Notes: generated by a model from the sequence alone, not told the origin. A stretch of DNA of 64,000 nucleotides from Raineya sp964654605 (GCA_964654605.1 CAZZLW010000036.1:84614-148613), one strand, 5' to 3'. Shown: positions 53,930 to 63,061, counted from the first letter of the stretch. Translations and numbers: made by a program.

Positions 53930-55213
53930 CTATTCAAGTCCGTATTTCTTGATTTTTCTGTACAGGGTTCTTTCCGAAATGCCTAAATCTTCGGCGGCAT
54001 ACTTGCGTTTGCCATTGTGTTGTTTTAAGGCTTTGATAATTAGCTCTTTCTCCTTCTTTTCCAAAGAAAGGGTTTCTTCCTCTGTTTCGTGTGGAATATC
54101 TTCAATTTGTTCGGTAGATTCCGAAAAAGGAATGACACTACTTTCGGACTGAATGACAGGCAGGACTACTTTATTACCTATATTGCTTTCGCTAGATACT
54201 ACCGCAGGAAAGCCCTGTACTTCTTTGAACAAGTCTTGGTGGTTTTTGAGAATTTCTGCTCCTGCAAGCGAACTACCGCTTGTAAGCATCTGCAAGACCA
54301 ACTTTTTTAGTTCTGTAACATCTTTACGCATATCAAAAAGCACTTTATAGAGCAATTCTCTATCGGAAAAGGTTTGCTGTTGGTTTTCGTTTTCTACAAG
54401 AGCGGGTAAGTTGTTATGGATAGCTTTGGGTAAGTATTTTTGTAGAATGTCAGCTGTAATGATTTGGCTTTCGGCGGTGATAGAAAGATCATACACAAGG
54501 TTTTTCAGTTGGCGAATATTTCCGGGAAAACGATAGTTCAGAATGATATTTTTTGCTTCTTCGTTTAGTTCTATGGGGTCTCTGCGATATTTTTCAGCAA
54601 AATCGGTGGCAAACTTTCTGAAAAGCAATAGTACATCATTGCCTCTTTCACGCAAGGCAGGTACGTAAATGGGAACGGTGCTCAGACGATAGTACAAATC
54701 TTCACGAAACTTGCCTTTACGGATAGCCTCTTCTAAATTGACATTTGTTGCCGCTACTACTCGTACATCAGTTTTTTGGACTTTGGAAGAACCTACTTTG
54801 ATAAACTCTCCATATTCTAATACACGCAATAAGCGTGCTTGTGTAGCCAGCGGCATCTCGCCGATTTCATCTAAAAAAATAGTTCCTCCGTTGGTTACTT
54901 CAAAAAAACCTTTACGGCTTTCTACGGCTCCCGTAAAAGCTCCTTTTTCGTGTCCGAAAAGTTCTGAATCTATTGTTCCTTCGGGAATAGCTCCACAATT
55001 GACTGCTGTAAAAGCATTATGCTTACGAGGACTTAATTGATGTATGATTTTTGAGAAAGACTCTTTCCCTACACCGCTTTCACCTGTAATAAGCACATTG
55101 ATTTCGGTGGGAGCAACCATTATAGCCCTTTCCAGAGCGTGATTGAGCAAAGGAGCATTTCCCACTATTCCGAAACGTTGCTTGATACTTTGAAGGTCTA
55201 AATTTGTTATCAT
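53930..55213 (-). CDS. Sigma-54-dependent transcription activator, no receiver domain
   Basis: 427 residues from ATG 55213. AAA+ core from residue 15: Walker A GESGVGKE (44-51), GAFTGA loop at 91-96 that contacts sigma-54, Walker B TIFLDEIGEM (111-120), sensor region FREDLYYRLSTVPIYVPALR. A C-terminal Fis-type helix-turn-helix (KRKYAAEDLGISERTLYRKI) ends the protein. There is no N-terminal receiver, so it is not controlled by a classical response-regulator step. It is divergent from the GldJ/K gene, about 210 bases apart. Regulation of that gene is possible but unproven. Confidence 0.92.
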   Translation of the reverse strand: MITNLDLQSIKQRFGIVGNAPLLNHALERAIMVAPTEINVLITGESGVGKESFSKIIHQLSPRKHNAFTAVNCGAIPEGTIDSELFGHEKGAFTGAVESRKGFFEVTNGGTIFLDEIGEMPLATQARLLRVLEYGEFIKVGSSKVQKTDVRVVAATNVNLEEAIRKGKFREDLYYRLSTVPIYVPALRERGNDVLLLFRKFATDFAEKYRRDPIELNEEAKNIILNYRFPGNIRQLKNLVYDLSITAESQIITADILQKYLPKAIHNNLPALVENENQQQTFSDRELLYKVLFDMRKDVTELKKLVLQMLTSGSSLAGAEILKNHQDLFKEVQGFPAVVSSESNIGNKVVLPVIQSESSVIPFSESTEQIEDIPHETEEETLSLEKKEKELIIKALKQHNGKRKYAAEDLGISERTLYRKIKKYGLE

Positions 55214-55423
55214 TATTAAAAAAATATTTATTTTTGAGGCAAAATCATAAACATAAAAAAGTGCCAAAGAGTTGCAAAAGTGCTGACAAAATGTCTGCTT
55301 CAAAAATTTTTTTGAAAAATTTTTTCAAAAAATTTTGGCGAACTCAAAAAAAACTCTCAATTTTGGTACAATTACTGATGTAACCTCAAAAAACTTGAAA
55401 TAGTGTTAAAAAATCCAAGAATT

Positions 55424-56938
55424 ATGAATCAAAGTATGAAAACCTTGCTCGTAGCGGGTACGTGTGCGGTTACGCTTGGGGCGTGTAGTATGTTTGGGAA
55501 AAAGCAAAGCGAAGGTTTCCCAATGCAGGTGCAACGAAGCGACAATGTCCATAAGAAAGGTATGTTTAGCCAAGTTACGGGCATACCTTACAATATGCAA
55601 GATACAGGTGCTTACACCTCGCTAAAAGTAAGACCTTATTTAGGACAACCCGATGGTCCCAATTTGGTATTTATTGAAGGAGGACGCTTTGTGATGGGTT
55701 CAGGGGAGGAGGATATTCTTTACACCCGCGATAATCGTGAGAGAGCTATCAGTATCCAATCTTTTTATATGGATATGACCGAAGTGGCAAATATCCACTG
55801 GCTTGAGTTTATGGAGTTCTACAAGCAAGACAAAAACAAGTCTGAAATCCCTAATATCCACGACGGCTATACTTACGACTCTAAAAAAACTGACCGATAC
55901 AATTCTTACGTGGATTATTTGAATAACACCAAAACCAATAAATACAATTTCCAAAAACTTGATGTCATTGACCCCAACGACGTAAAGCGTTTTGACTACT
56001 CTTACTTTGTAGTACAAATTTTACGTCCTGATACTACTGTGTGGGCAAGAGAAACGGCATTCAATGACTCTTATGTTGCCAACTACTTGCGTTATCCCGG
56101 CTTCCGCTTTTTCCCTGTGGTGGGTATCAATTGGGTGCAAGCACAAGAATTCTGTAAATGGCGTACGCGTGCCGCTAACGAATATCTATTCAATGAGGCT
56201 AAAAAGAAAGACAAAGACGGATTTTTAAGCCAATACAAAACGGCTAAAGATGCTCCTTTGGAGAGTGGTGTAATTATGCCTGATTATCGTCTGCCTACTG
56301 AAGCGGAATGGGAATACGCCGCCAAAGGTATGATAGGCACACAATATGAAGATGAAAACCAGTCCAACAATCGTGTGTATCCTTGGGACGGACACGCAAC
56401 GCGTAACCCTTACGGAAAGCAAATGGGCTTTTTCTTAGCTAACTTCAAGCGTGGTAGAGGCGATTATGCAGGTATTGCAGGCAAGCAAAATGATGCCGCC
56501 CTTATTACAGAATGGGTATATGCTTATCCTCCCAACGATTTTGGTCTTTACAATATGGGGGGCAATGTAGCTGAGTGGGTTGAAGATGTGTATCGTCCTT
56601 TGGCTTTTGAAGATGTAAATGATTTGAACCCTGTGAGAAGAATTCAATTAGATAGCACTAAACTCAAATCAGACCCTTCTAAATCTGTGGTAGGCGACCC
56701 TACATCTAATTATTTGCTCGCAGGTAAGAAAAACTCTTTGGTTGATGATAGTGCAAGAGTATATAAAGGTGGTTCTTGGAGAGATGTAGCTTATTGGCTT
56801 TCACCCGGAACAAGAAGATATTTGAACAAATTTGAAGCTCGCGACTATATTGGTTTCCGCTGTGCTATGATTATGGCAGGTGAGAAAGTAGGTGAAAAAC
56901 GCCGAAGCAATAAGCGTGTGGGCGGTCAGTACAGATAA
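55424..56938 (+). CDS. GldJ/GldK-like gliding lipoprotein (first)
   Basis: 504 residues from ATG 55424. The signal ends in a lipobox TLGAC. The body is an FGE-sulfatase (SUMF1) fold: FIEGGRFVMGSGEEDILYT, SFYMDMTEVANIHWLEFM, PVVGINWVQAQEFCKWRTRA, YRLPTEAEWEYAAKG, YPPNDFGLYNMGGNVAEWVE and KGGSWRDVAYWLSPGTRRYL. Such proteins are part of the gliding machinery and of T9SS in Bacteroidota; sequence blocks such as the last favour GldJ over GldK. A second paralogue follows. FGE catalytic cysteines are not obvious, so an enzymatic role is doubtful. Confidence 0.85.
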   Translation: MNQSMKTLLVAGTCAVTLGACSMFGKKQSEGFPMQVQRSDNVHKKGMFSQVTGIPYNMQDTGAYTSLKVRPYLGQPDGPNLVFIEGGRFVMGSGEEDILYTRDNRERAISIQSFYMDMTEVANIHWLEFMEFYKQDKNKSEIPNIHDGYTYDSKKTDRYNSYVDYLNNTKTNKYNFQKLDVIDPNDVKRFDYSYFVVQILRPDTTVWARETAFNDSYVANYLRYPGFRFFPVVGINWVQAQEFCKWRTRAANEYLFNEAKKKDKDGFLSQYKTAKDAPLESGVIMPDYRLPTEAEWEYAAKGMIGTQYEDENQSNNRVYPWDGHATRNPYGKQMGFFLANFKRGRGDYAGIAGKQNDAALITEWVYAYPPNDFGLYNMGGNVAEWVEDVYRPLAFEDVNDLNPVRRIQLDSTKLKSDPSKSVVGDPTSNYLLAGKKNSLVDDSARVYKGGSWRDVAYWLSPGTRRYLNKFEARDYIGFRCAMIMAGEKVGEKRRSNKRVGGQYR

Positions 56939-56953
56939 TTCCTTATAGATACC

Positions 56954-56991
56954 CACAAAAAGGCTTTGTGTGTTATCAAAGCCTTTTTGTG
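56954..56991 (+). terminator. Terminator between the two gld-like genes
   Basis: CACAAAAAGGCTTTG (56954-56968) pairs perfectly over 15 bases with CAAAGCCTTTTTGTG (56977-56991). The T-run lies in the right arm. It suggests the two genes are separate transcription units. Confidence 0.8.
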
Positions 56992-57050
56992 TTTGCAAAA
57001 ATCCTATCAGCTAAATCTTGAAATTGAAGCATTATTTCAAAAACTTCTTT

Positions 57051-58700
57051 ATGAAAATTCAAGTCCGATACATATACTTGGCTTTTCTACTTATAGTTCT
57101 TTATACTTTTTCGGCTTGCTCTTTATTCAAGAAGAAAGATAAAACCGAACGGCAATCCTTTGAGGATATGCAAGCGGGTAATGTAGATGGTGTCAGTCAG
57201 GTTACAGGTATTCCCTACAACGATAGTACTGTTGATAACAGTATGTTTGTGGCAAAATACTACGATATGCCCAATGCTCCTAATATGGTTTTTATTGAGG
57301 GGGGAACTTTCGTGATGGGAATTACCGAAGAAGATGTCATCAACCTTTCTCGCAATCGCCTGACTCGTGTGATTGTGCCTTCTTTTTATATGGATAGAAC
57401 CGAAATAGCCAATATCCACTGGCTTGAATTTATGAATTTTTTTTATCATAATCGCGATTCTATCCCCGCAGGAATGACCTTTGAGGAGTATGCCGAAGAG
57501 GTTTTATTGCCTGATACAACCGTTTGGGCTTCGGAAGCCGCCGCCAATGATTCTTATGTCAAAAACTATCTTCGCCACCCAGGTTTTAGAATGTATCCTG
57601 TTGTGGGAGTTACTTGGATTCAGGCACAAGAGTTTTGCAAGTGGCGAACCAAAATGGTAAATCATTACCAAGAAACGAAAAGCTATTACACGGGCGTAAA
57701 ATTAGACGGAAAGCTCACCGTAGGTCAATTTACCAAGCCAGAAAAAATTGATACTTCCAATATTATCAAGTTTCCAGATTATCGTTTGCCTACCGAAGCC
57801 GAATGGGAGTACGCCGCCAAGGCTATGGTAGCTACGCAATACGATAATGCTCGTGCCGCTGGTAAAGAACGCTTATACCCTTGGGATACTCGTCAAACCC
57901 GCAACCCTTACAATCCGAACAAAGGGCTATTTTTAGCCAATTTCAAACGTGGTAGAGGCGATTATGCGGGTATTGCAGGCAGGCTCAACGATGGGGCAAT
58001 GGTTACGGCATCTATTTATTCCTATCCGCCCAATGATTTTGGCTTGTACAATATGGCTGGTAATGTAAATGAATGGGTAGAAGATGCTTATTTTGTGGAA
58101 GGTTGGGAAGAATACCCCGATTTACGCCAAGTGAAAAGAGCCGCTACTTATATGGATTCTACTTATCAGAATAAGCTCACGCTGAATGTGATGCTTTATG
58201 GCAGGTCGGATACCACAATGAAAGCGAAAGGACAAAAAATTAAACAGCAACAAAAAGACACCATAGATATTGCCAAAGAAAATTTAATGCCTTTCCCCAG
58301 TGCAATGAGCCATAATATGCTTGGTTTATCCGGCAATATTGTGGCAAAAGAAAAACTAGCTCGCTTCAAAGTCTATAAAGGTGGCTCTTGGAAAGATGTG
58401 GCTTACTGGCTTATTCCCGGTACACGTAGATATTTAGAAATGGATAGAAGTTTGGCTACTTTGGGTTTCCGTTGTGCGATGAATTATGCACCTAAAAAGG
58501 AAAAACCCAAAGATAATACTATTACCAGCGATGCCGACCTTACAGATGCTCAAAAGAAACGAAAAGCTAAATTTGAGGCTCAACAAGCCAAAGAGCGTAA
58601 AAAACTACAGAGACTAAAAGAAAAACAACAGAAAGCCCAAGAAAAAGAACAAAGAAAAAGTAAAAAGAAAAATAAAGACGAGCAGGAAGAGCAAGAGTAG
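57051..58700 (+). CDS. GldJ/GldK-like gliding lipoprotein (second)
   Basis: 549 residues from ATG 57051 (a TTG-started frame adds 11 residues). Signal YIYLAFLLIVLYTFSAC ends in the lipobox TFSAC. The same SUMF1 blocks as its neighbour occur: FIEGGTFVMGITEEDVINLS, SFYMDRTEIANIHWLEFMN, YPVVGVTWIQAQEFCKWRTK, YRLPTEAEWEYAAKAM, YPPNDFGLYNMAGNVNEWVE. The last 70 residues are a Lys/Glu/Gln tail not shared by the first. A tandem duplication is likely. Which copy is GldJ and which GldK cannot be settled here. Confidence 0.85.
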   Translation: MKIQVRYIYLAFLLIVLYTFSACSLFKKKDKTERQSFEDMQAGNVDGVSQVTGIPYNDSTVDNSMFVAKYYDMPNAPNMVFIEGGTFVMGITEEDVINLSRNRLTRVIVPSFYMDRTEIANIHWLEFMNFFYHNRDSIPAGMTFEEYAEEVLLPDTTVWASEAAANDSYVKNYLRHPGFRMYPVVGVTWIQAQEFCKWRTKMVNHYQETKSYYTGVKLDGKLTVGQFTKPEKIDTSNIIKFPDYRLPTEAEWEYAAKAMVATQYDNARAAGKERLYPWDTRQTRNPYNPNKGLFLANFKRGRGDYAGIAGRLNDGAMVTASIYSYPPNDFGLYNMAGNVNEWVEDAYFVEGWEEYPDLRQVKRAATYMDSTYQNKLTLNVMLYGRSDTTMKAKGQKIKQQQKDTIDIAKENLMPFPSAMSHNMLGLSGNIVAKEKLARFKVYKGGSWKDVAYWLIPGTRRYLEMDRSLATLGFRCAMNYAPKKEKPKDNTITSDADLTDAQKKRKAKFEAQQAKERKKLQRLKEKQQKAQEKEQRKSKKKNKDEQEEQE

Positions 58701-58832
58701 AAATTGCCCAATATCTTGCAATCCAGTCTATTTGAGATTCAAAGGTTTAGGGGGGAATTGCCCAAAATTCAAACTTATTTACACAAGTTTCGGGCAAGCT
58801 AATAAAAAATAACCCTTTTTGCAAAATTTTGT

Positions 58833-58862
58833 TTTGAAAATTCCTTTTTTTTAGTAAATTTG
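58833..58862 (+). promoter_or_regulatory. Promoter of the type B T9SS gene
   Basis: TTTG (58833-58836), 18-base spacer, TAAATTTG (58855-58862), both exact. Transcription should begin near 58868, only about 30 bases before the start codon and inside the loop of the overlapping terminator. Confidence 0.7.
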
Positions 58863-58894
58863 CCTGATAAACTTTTGTCAGGCAAAATTTTTTT
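58859..58894 (+). terminator. Terminator of the second gld-like gene, overlapping the next promoter
   Basis: TTTGCCTGA (58859-58867) pairs with TCAGGCAAA (58878-58886), then A and a seven-T run (58888-58894). The left arm contains most of the -7 box TAAATTTG and the T-run ends three bases before the next start codon. Confidence 0.75.
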
Positions 58895-58897
58895 ACA

Positions 58898-61800
58898 ATG
58901 AAACACAAATATCTACTCATTTTCTTGTGGGGGGGCATAGTGAGCAGTGTTTTCGCTCAAAAGAAACAAACACCTATCAAAAACTTGGAGGTAGCTCCTG
59001 CTCAAATCTCTTTTGTAGAAAACAAAGGACAATGGTACAAGGATATTCAGCTACGTGCCGAAATACCTTCGGGTTTTTTAGATGTGCAAAATGGCAGTTT
59101 GCAATATTTTTTCTATGACGAGCAAGCAGTTCATAAACGCTATCATCAAGAACACCCCGAAGATATAAGCCCCGATGCAGAAATTCGCTTTCATAGTTTC
59201 GTGGTAAAATTTTTGGGGGCAAGTCCGGTGCAAGCCAAGCCAACAGAAATGCAACCTACCAAGTACAATTATTATTTGGGCAATGATAAAACATTCTGGG
59301 CAGACCAGTGCAATACCTATAAAAAAGTTCTTTTTGAAAGTATTTACCCCAATATTTCTTATCATTTGTTTAGTAAAGGCACTTCGCTGAAATATGAATT
59401 CCATTTGGAAACAGGTGCGAATCCTCGCCTTATTCAAATGCAGTATGAGTATGCTTCGGGCTTGGAGATTTTGCCTGATGGCTCTTTGGAAATTAAAACT
59501 ACTTTGGGAAGTATCTATGAGAAAAAGCCTTATAGCTATCAGATTATCAAGGGAAAAGAAGTAGAAGTTCCTACCAAATTTGTTCTAAATGGCAATGTTG
59601 TGAGTTTTGAGTTTCCACAAGGGTACAACAAAAAATACCCGCTTATCATAGACCCAGGTATTGTATTTGCGACTTATTCGGGAGCGACTTCAAGCAATTA
59701 TGGTAATACTGCTTGTTTTGATGAAACAGGACATCTTTATTCGGGTTCTACTTCGTTCGGACCCGGTATGCGTTCAGGCTCGCCTACACCTACCAATGTA
59801 GGTACTTTGGGAGGTTCTATCAATATTCGTTTGTATAAATATAATCCTACGGGTACTACACTTTTGTATGTAACTTTTGTGGGAGGTAACCAAAACGAAA
59901 TTCCACATAGCTTGGTAGTAGATAACGATAATCGCCTGTATGCTTTTGGGGCAACAGGCTCTACGGATTTCCCCATAACTTTCGGACCCACTTTCCAAGG
60001 AGGTACTTCTGCTTCGGTTACGGCTTCTACGTATAGCAATGGTACGGATATGTATATCGTAAAACTCAACGATAATGGCTCTTTGAACCGTGCCCGAATG
60101 CTTGGGGGGAATGGCAACGAAGCTATCAAGGCAAGTTCTTTGGCTTGGACGATAGATAACTATGGCGATGGCAGTAGAGGTGATATTTACGTAGATAGCA
60201 ATAACGATATTTTTGTAGCTACCAATACTACTTCCAATACTATTGCGGGAGTAACAGGTACTTTACAGGGCGGTCAAGATGCTTTGCTTTTGAAATTTGA
60301 TGATAACCTTAACTTGGTTTTTGGACGCTACTTCGGTGGAAATGGACTAGATATTGGGCTTTCAGTAAAAACAAATGCCGCAGGCGATATCTATATCGGT
60401 GGAGGCACGAGAAGCACCAATTTGCCCAGTGCCACAGGGCTAAATACTTCAGCTTTTGGGAATGATGACGGATTTCTTGCAAAATTTGATAGCAATGGCA
60501 ATTTGATTCGTTCTACTTATCTCGGTACAGCTCAGCCTGATATGGTTTTTTTCATTGATTTAGATGTAGATGGCAATGCGTATGCCTACGGACAAAGTCG
60601 TGGAGCAACTTACCCTATTGCACCTGCCAGTGTGTATAATAATGGCAATAGCGGGCAATTTATCCATAAACTTAATGGCGATTTGACCGTTAGCGAATGG
60701 AGTACCCGTGTAGGCAATAGCAATGGTACTTACAATCTTTCGCCTACGGCTTTTTTGGTAGATATTTGTGGAAATATCTATATTGCGGGTTATGGTGGTT
60801 GGAGCAGTATTCCCAATGTTACAGGTTCGCCTGTTACGCCTGATGCTTTCAAAAGCACTACCGATGGCAGGGATTTTTATCTCGCTGTGTATCGTCCTAA
60901 TATGGCAGGTTTGCTGTATGCAACTTTTGTAGGCGGAGCTTCCTCTGGCGAACACGTTGATGGCGGTACAAGCCGTTTTGCCAAAGATGGAACCGTTTAT
61001 CACGCAGTTTGTACAAATAGTGGTTTTCAGACTACAACAGGCGTTTGGCAATCTACAATTGCCTCAGGGGCAGGTTGGGATTGTGCCGTATTCAAATTCC
61101 AAACTAATATCAATGCCGATTTTACAATGCAAGACCCTACCAGCAATACGACTATCATTGGTGGAGGAACATCTTGCTCGGCTCTTGTGAATTTTGTGTT
61201 TCCGCCCAATGTTACCGAATTTGATAGCTTTGAATGGACAATTTACGATATTGCAGGAAACATTTTATTTACCAATACCACTCAACAAAATTTCTCTTAT
61301 ACTTTTGCTAGTTCAGGAAACTATAAGGTTCGTTTGTTTGTAACCAGTTGCAACAAAACGGCTCAAAAGGTTCAAGATTTGGTGATTTCTATTCCTAATT
61401 TCCAAGCCCCTAATGATGTAACTATTTGTAAGTTTAGCAGTGTGCAGTTGGTAGCCAGTGGTGCTAAAACCTATCGTTGGACACCCTCAACAGGTTTGAG
61501 CAACCCTAATATTGCCAACCCTATCGCCTCGCCTTTGCAAACTACCACTTATACATTAGAAATGAAAGACGATAACTGCACAGTGCGAAAGCAAGTTAGG
61601 GTTACCGTTATCCAAGCCGAACCTGTGAATTTTGATTTTCAACTTGTAAAAGATTGCAACACGCCTTATCGTGTAAAGCTCAATCTGGTGAATGTAGATA
61701 CACTCAAATTCAAGCAGTTCCGTTGGACTATGGGCGAGGGTACTACCTACACAGGTGCAAACCCGCCTGAACACGCATATCTCATTCCTGATAGAGAATA

Positions 61801-62116
61801 TACTATTACACTTGTAGGCGTAAATTTGAATGATTGCGAAACCAAAGCCGAAAAGAAGGTGTATGTCCCCAAACCGCCTATTTTCCCTCCCAACGTCATT
61901 ACCCCTAATGACGATGGTGTGAATGATGTTTTTGAGGTGGCGGAAGCAGGCTCTAAAATAAAGATTTGGAATCGTTGGGGTAAGCTGGTGTTTCAGTCTG
62001 ATAACTACCAAAAAGAGTGGGGAGGAGGCAAAGAAGTAATTTCAGGAACTTATTATTACCATTTGGAATCCCCTTCGGGAGTAAATTGTAGTGGTTGGTT
62101 GCAAGTGATGAAGTAA
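58898..62116 (+). CDS. T9SS type B cargo with SBBP-like repeats
   Basis: 1072 residues. Signal peptide (LLIFLWGGIVSSVFAQ) includes a seven-guanine run at 58928-58934. Residues 40-250 form a conserved N-terminal domain (FVENKGQWYKDIQLRAEIP). Residues about 255-720 hold beta-propeller-type repeats (TLLYVTFVGGNQNEIPHSL, LIRSTYLGTAQPDMVFF). A PKD/Ig-like part follows (ITLVGVNLNDCE). The last 85 residues are the gliding-motility type B sorting domain (NVITPNDDGVNDVFEVAEAG, WNRWGKLVFQSDNYQKEW). It is secreted by the type IX system. A surface adhesin role is inferred only. Confidence 0.9.
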   Translation: MKHKYLLIFLWGGIVSSVFAQKKQTPIKNLEVAPAQISFVENKGQWYKDIQLRAEIPSGFLDVQNGSLQYFFYDEQAVHKRYHQEHPEDISPDAEIRFHSFVVKFLGASPVQAKPTEMQPTKYNYYLGNDKTFWADQCNTYKKVLFESIYPNISYHLFSKGTSLKYEFHLETGANPRLIQMQYEYASGLEILPDGSLEIKTTLGSIYEKKPYSYQIIKGKEVEVPTKFVLNGNVVSFEFPQGYNKKYPLIIDPGIVFATYSGATSSNYGNTACFDETGHLYSGSTSFGPGMRSGSPTPTNVGTLGGSINIRLYKYNPTGTTLLYVTFVGGNQNEIPHSLVVDNDNRLYAFGATGSTDFPITFGPTFQGGTSASVTASTYSNGTDMYIVKLNDNGSLNRARMLGGNGNEAIKASSLAWTIDNYGDGSRGDIYVDSNNDIFVATNTTSNTIAGVTGTLQGGQDALLLKFDDNLNLVFGRYFGGNGLDIGLSVKTNAAGDIYIGGGTRSTNLPSATGLNTSAFGNDDGFLAKFDSNGNLIRSTYLGTAQPDMVFFIDLDVDGNAYAYGQSRGATYPIAPASVYNNGNSGQFIHKLNGDLTVSEWSTRVGNSNGTYNLSPTAFLVDICGNIYIAGYGGWSSIPNVTGSPVTPDAFKSTTDGRDFYLAVYRPNMAGLLYATFVGGASSGEHVDGGTSRFAKDGTVYHAVCTNSGFQTTTGVWQSTIASGAGWDCAVFKFQTNINADFTMQDPTSNTTIIGGGTSCSALVNFVFPPNVTEFDSFEWTIYDIAGNILFTNTTQQNFSYTFASSGNYKVRLFVTSCNKTAQKVQDLVISIPNFQAPNDVTICKFSSVQLVASGAKTYRWTPSTGLSNPNIANPIASPLQTTTYTLEMKDDNCTVRKQVRVTVIQAEPVNFDFQLVKDCNTPYRVKLNLVNVDTLKFKQFRWTMGEGTTYTGANPPEHAYLIPDREYTITLVGVNLNDCETKAEKKVYVPKPPIFPPNVITPNDDGVNDVFEVAEAGSKIKIWNRWGKLVFQSDNYQKEWGGGKEVISGTYYYHLESPSGVNCSGWLQVMK

Positions 62117-62132
62117 TTTTAATAAAATTTTC

Positions 62133-62169
62133 AAAAGCCTCTGTAAAGCTATTTTGCAGAGGCTTTTTT
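62133..62169. terminator. Bidirectional terminator between the T9SS gene and aroE
   Basis: AAAAGCCTCTG (62133-62143) pairs with CAGAGGCTTTT (62157-62167), and TT continues the run. T-runs exist on both strands, so it can serve the convergent genes. Confidence 0.85.
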
Positions 62170-62177
62170 GATAAGTG

Positions 62178-62915
62178 TTAAATCCTTTTCCAAATATTCC
62201 AAGCCGCTTCTGCTTGCAAGTAAAGCATTTCCAGACCATTCTTGATATTTGCTCCTTGAGCTTTGCCTTTTTGCAAAAAGAGTGTTAGTTCGGGATTATA
62301 GACCAAATCGTAAAGCCAATGCTTGCTATTGATACACTCGTAAGGCAAAGGGGGGCAGGTATTGAGTGCGGGGTACATACCCAAAGGCGTTGTATTGATA
62401 ATAAGCGTAGAACTTTCAATAAGTGCTGGTGTAATTTCTTGATAGGTGAACTGTGTGGCTTTTTTATTTCTGGAAACCACTTGAAAAGGAACTTGTAGAT
62501 GTTCTAAAACTGCTTGCACGGCTTTACTTGCTCCACCTGTTCCTAAAACAAGAGCTTTGGAAGGCTTTTGATAGCTTATCCAATTTTGTAGAGAAACCAA
62601 AAAACCTTCATAATCGGTATTATAGCCTATTTTTTTGCCATTTTGGATAGCTATGGTATTGATAGCACCAATTTTTTGGGCATTTTCGTGTATCTCGTCC
62701 AAAAAAGGCAAGATTTGCTCTTTGTACGGAATGGTAACATTTAAGCCGATAAGTTCGGGTTCTTGGGCAAGTAGCTGGGGAAATTGACTAATATTTTCTA
62801 TGGGATACAGCTCGTATGTGTAGCTATGCAAATTTTCCTGAAAGAATTTTTCTTGAAAATATTTTTTTGAAAATGAATGAGTTAGGGGGTATCCAATCAG
62901 TCCAAGTTTTTTCAT
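62178..62915 (-). CDS. aroE: Shikimate dehydrogenase
   Basis: 245 residues from ATG 62915. It reduces 3-dehydroshikimate with NADPH in aromatic amino-acid synthesis. KLGLIGYPLTHSFSKKYF carries the substrate serines; LNVTIPYKEQILPFLDEI carries the catalytic Lys; AINTIAIQNGKKIGYNTDYE and the NADP loop ALVLGTGGASKAVQAVL are intact. It is shorter than E. coli AroE (272 residues), as is usual in this phylum. A longer frame from 63056 would run antisense through tRNA-Asp and is rejected. Confidence 0.96.
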   Translation of the reverse strand: MKKLGLIGYPLTHSFSKKYFQEKFFQENLHSYTYELYPIENISQFPQLLAQEPELIGLNVTIPYKEQILPFLDEIHENAQKIGAINTIAIQNGKKIGYNTDYEGFLVSLQNWISYQKPSKALVLGTGGASKAVQAVLEHLQVPFQVVSRNKKATQFTYQEITPALIESSTLIINTTPLGMYPALNTCPPLPYECINSKHWLYDLVYNPELTLFLQKGKAQGANIKNGLEMLYLQAEAAWNIWKRI

Positions 62916-62939
62916 TGTGAAAAAATTTTTAAGAAAATA

Positions 62940-62971
62940 TTTGGCAAGAAAGAAAAAGATTTCTACTTTTG
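62940..62971 (+). promoter_or_regulatory. Promoter of tRNA-Asp
   Basis: TTTG (62940-62943), 20-base spacer, TACTTTTG (62964-62971), both exact. Transcription should start near 62977, just before the tRNA. Confidence 0.7.
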
Positions 62972-62984
62972 CAACACCAAAAAC

Positions 62985-63061
62985 GGAGCGGTAGTTCAGC
63001 TGGTTAGAATGCCTGCCTGTCACGCAGGAGGTCGAGAGTTCGAGTCTCTTCGACACCGCTC
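62985..63061 (+). tRNA. tRNA-Asp (anticodon GTC), acceptor stem atypical
   Basis: The D arm (GTTC/GAAT), anticodon arm (CCTGC-CTGTCAC-GCAGG, anticodon GTC at 63019-63021), variable loop and T loop TTCGAGT are standard. The acceptor stem is not: 5' GGAGCGG (62985-62991) does not pair well with the seven bases after the T arm, CGACACC, although the G discriminator of tRNA-Asp would follow them. Instead GAGCGGT (62986-62992) pairs perfectly with ACCGCTC (63055-63061), leaving a longer T stem with a bulge. CCA is not encoded. The gene has a consensus promoter, so I call it a tRNA. End coordinate depends on which pairing is right. Confidence 0.75.

Noticed and set aside
55300..55423. Sigma-54 promoter between the activator and the first gld-like gene
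   Set aside because: A TTGGCG-like box is present but no matching GC at the right distance; no supported -24/-12 element.
62916..63056. N-terminal extension of aroE on the minus strand
   Set aside because: It runs antisense through tRNA-Asp and its promoter; the family N terminus MKKLGLIGYPLTHSF starts at 62915.
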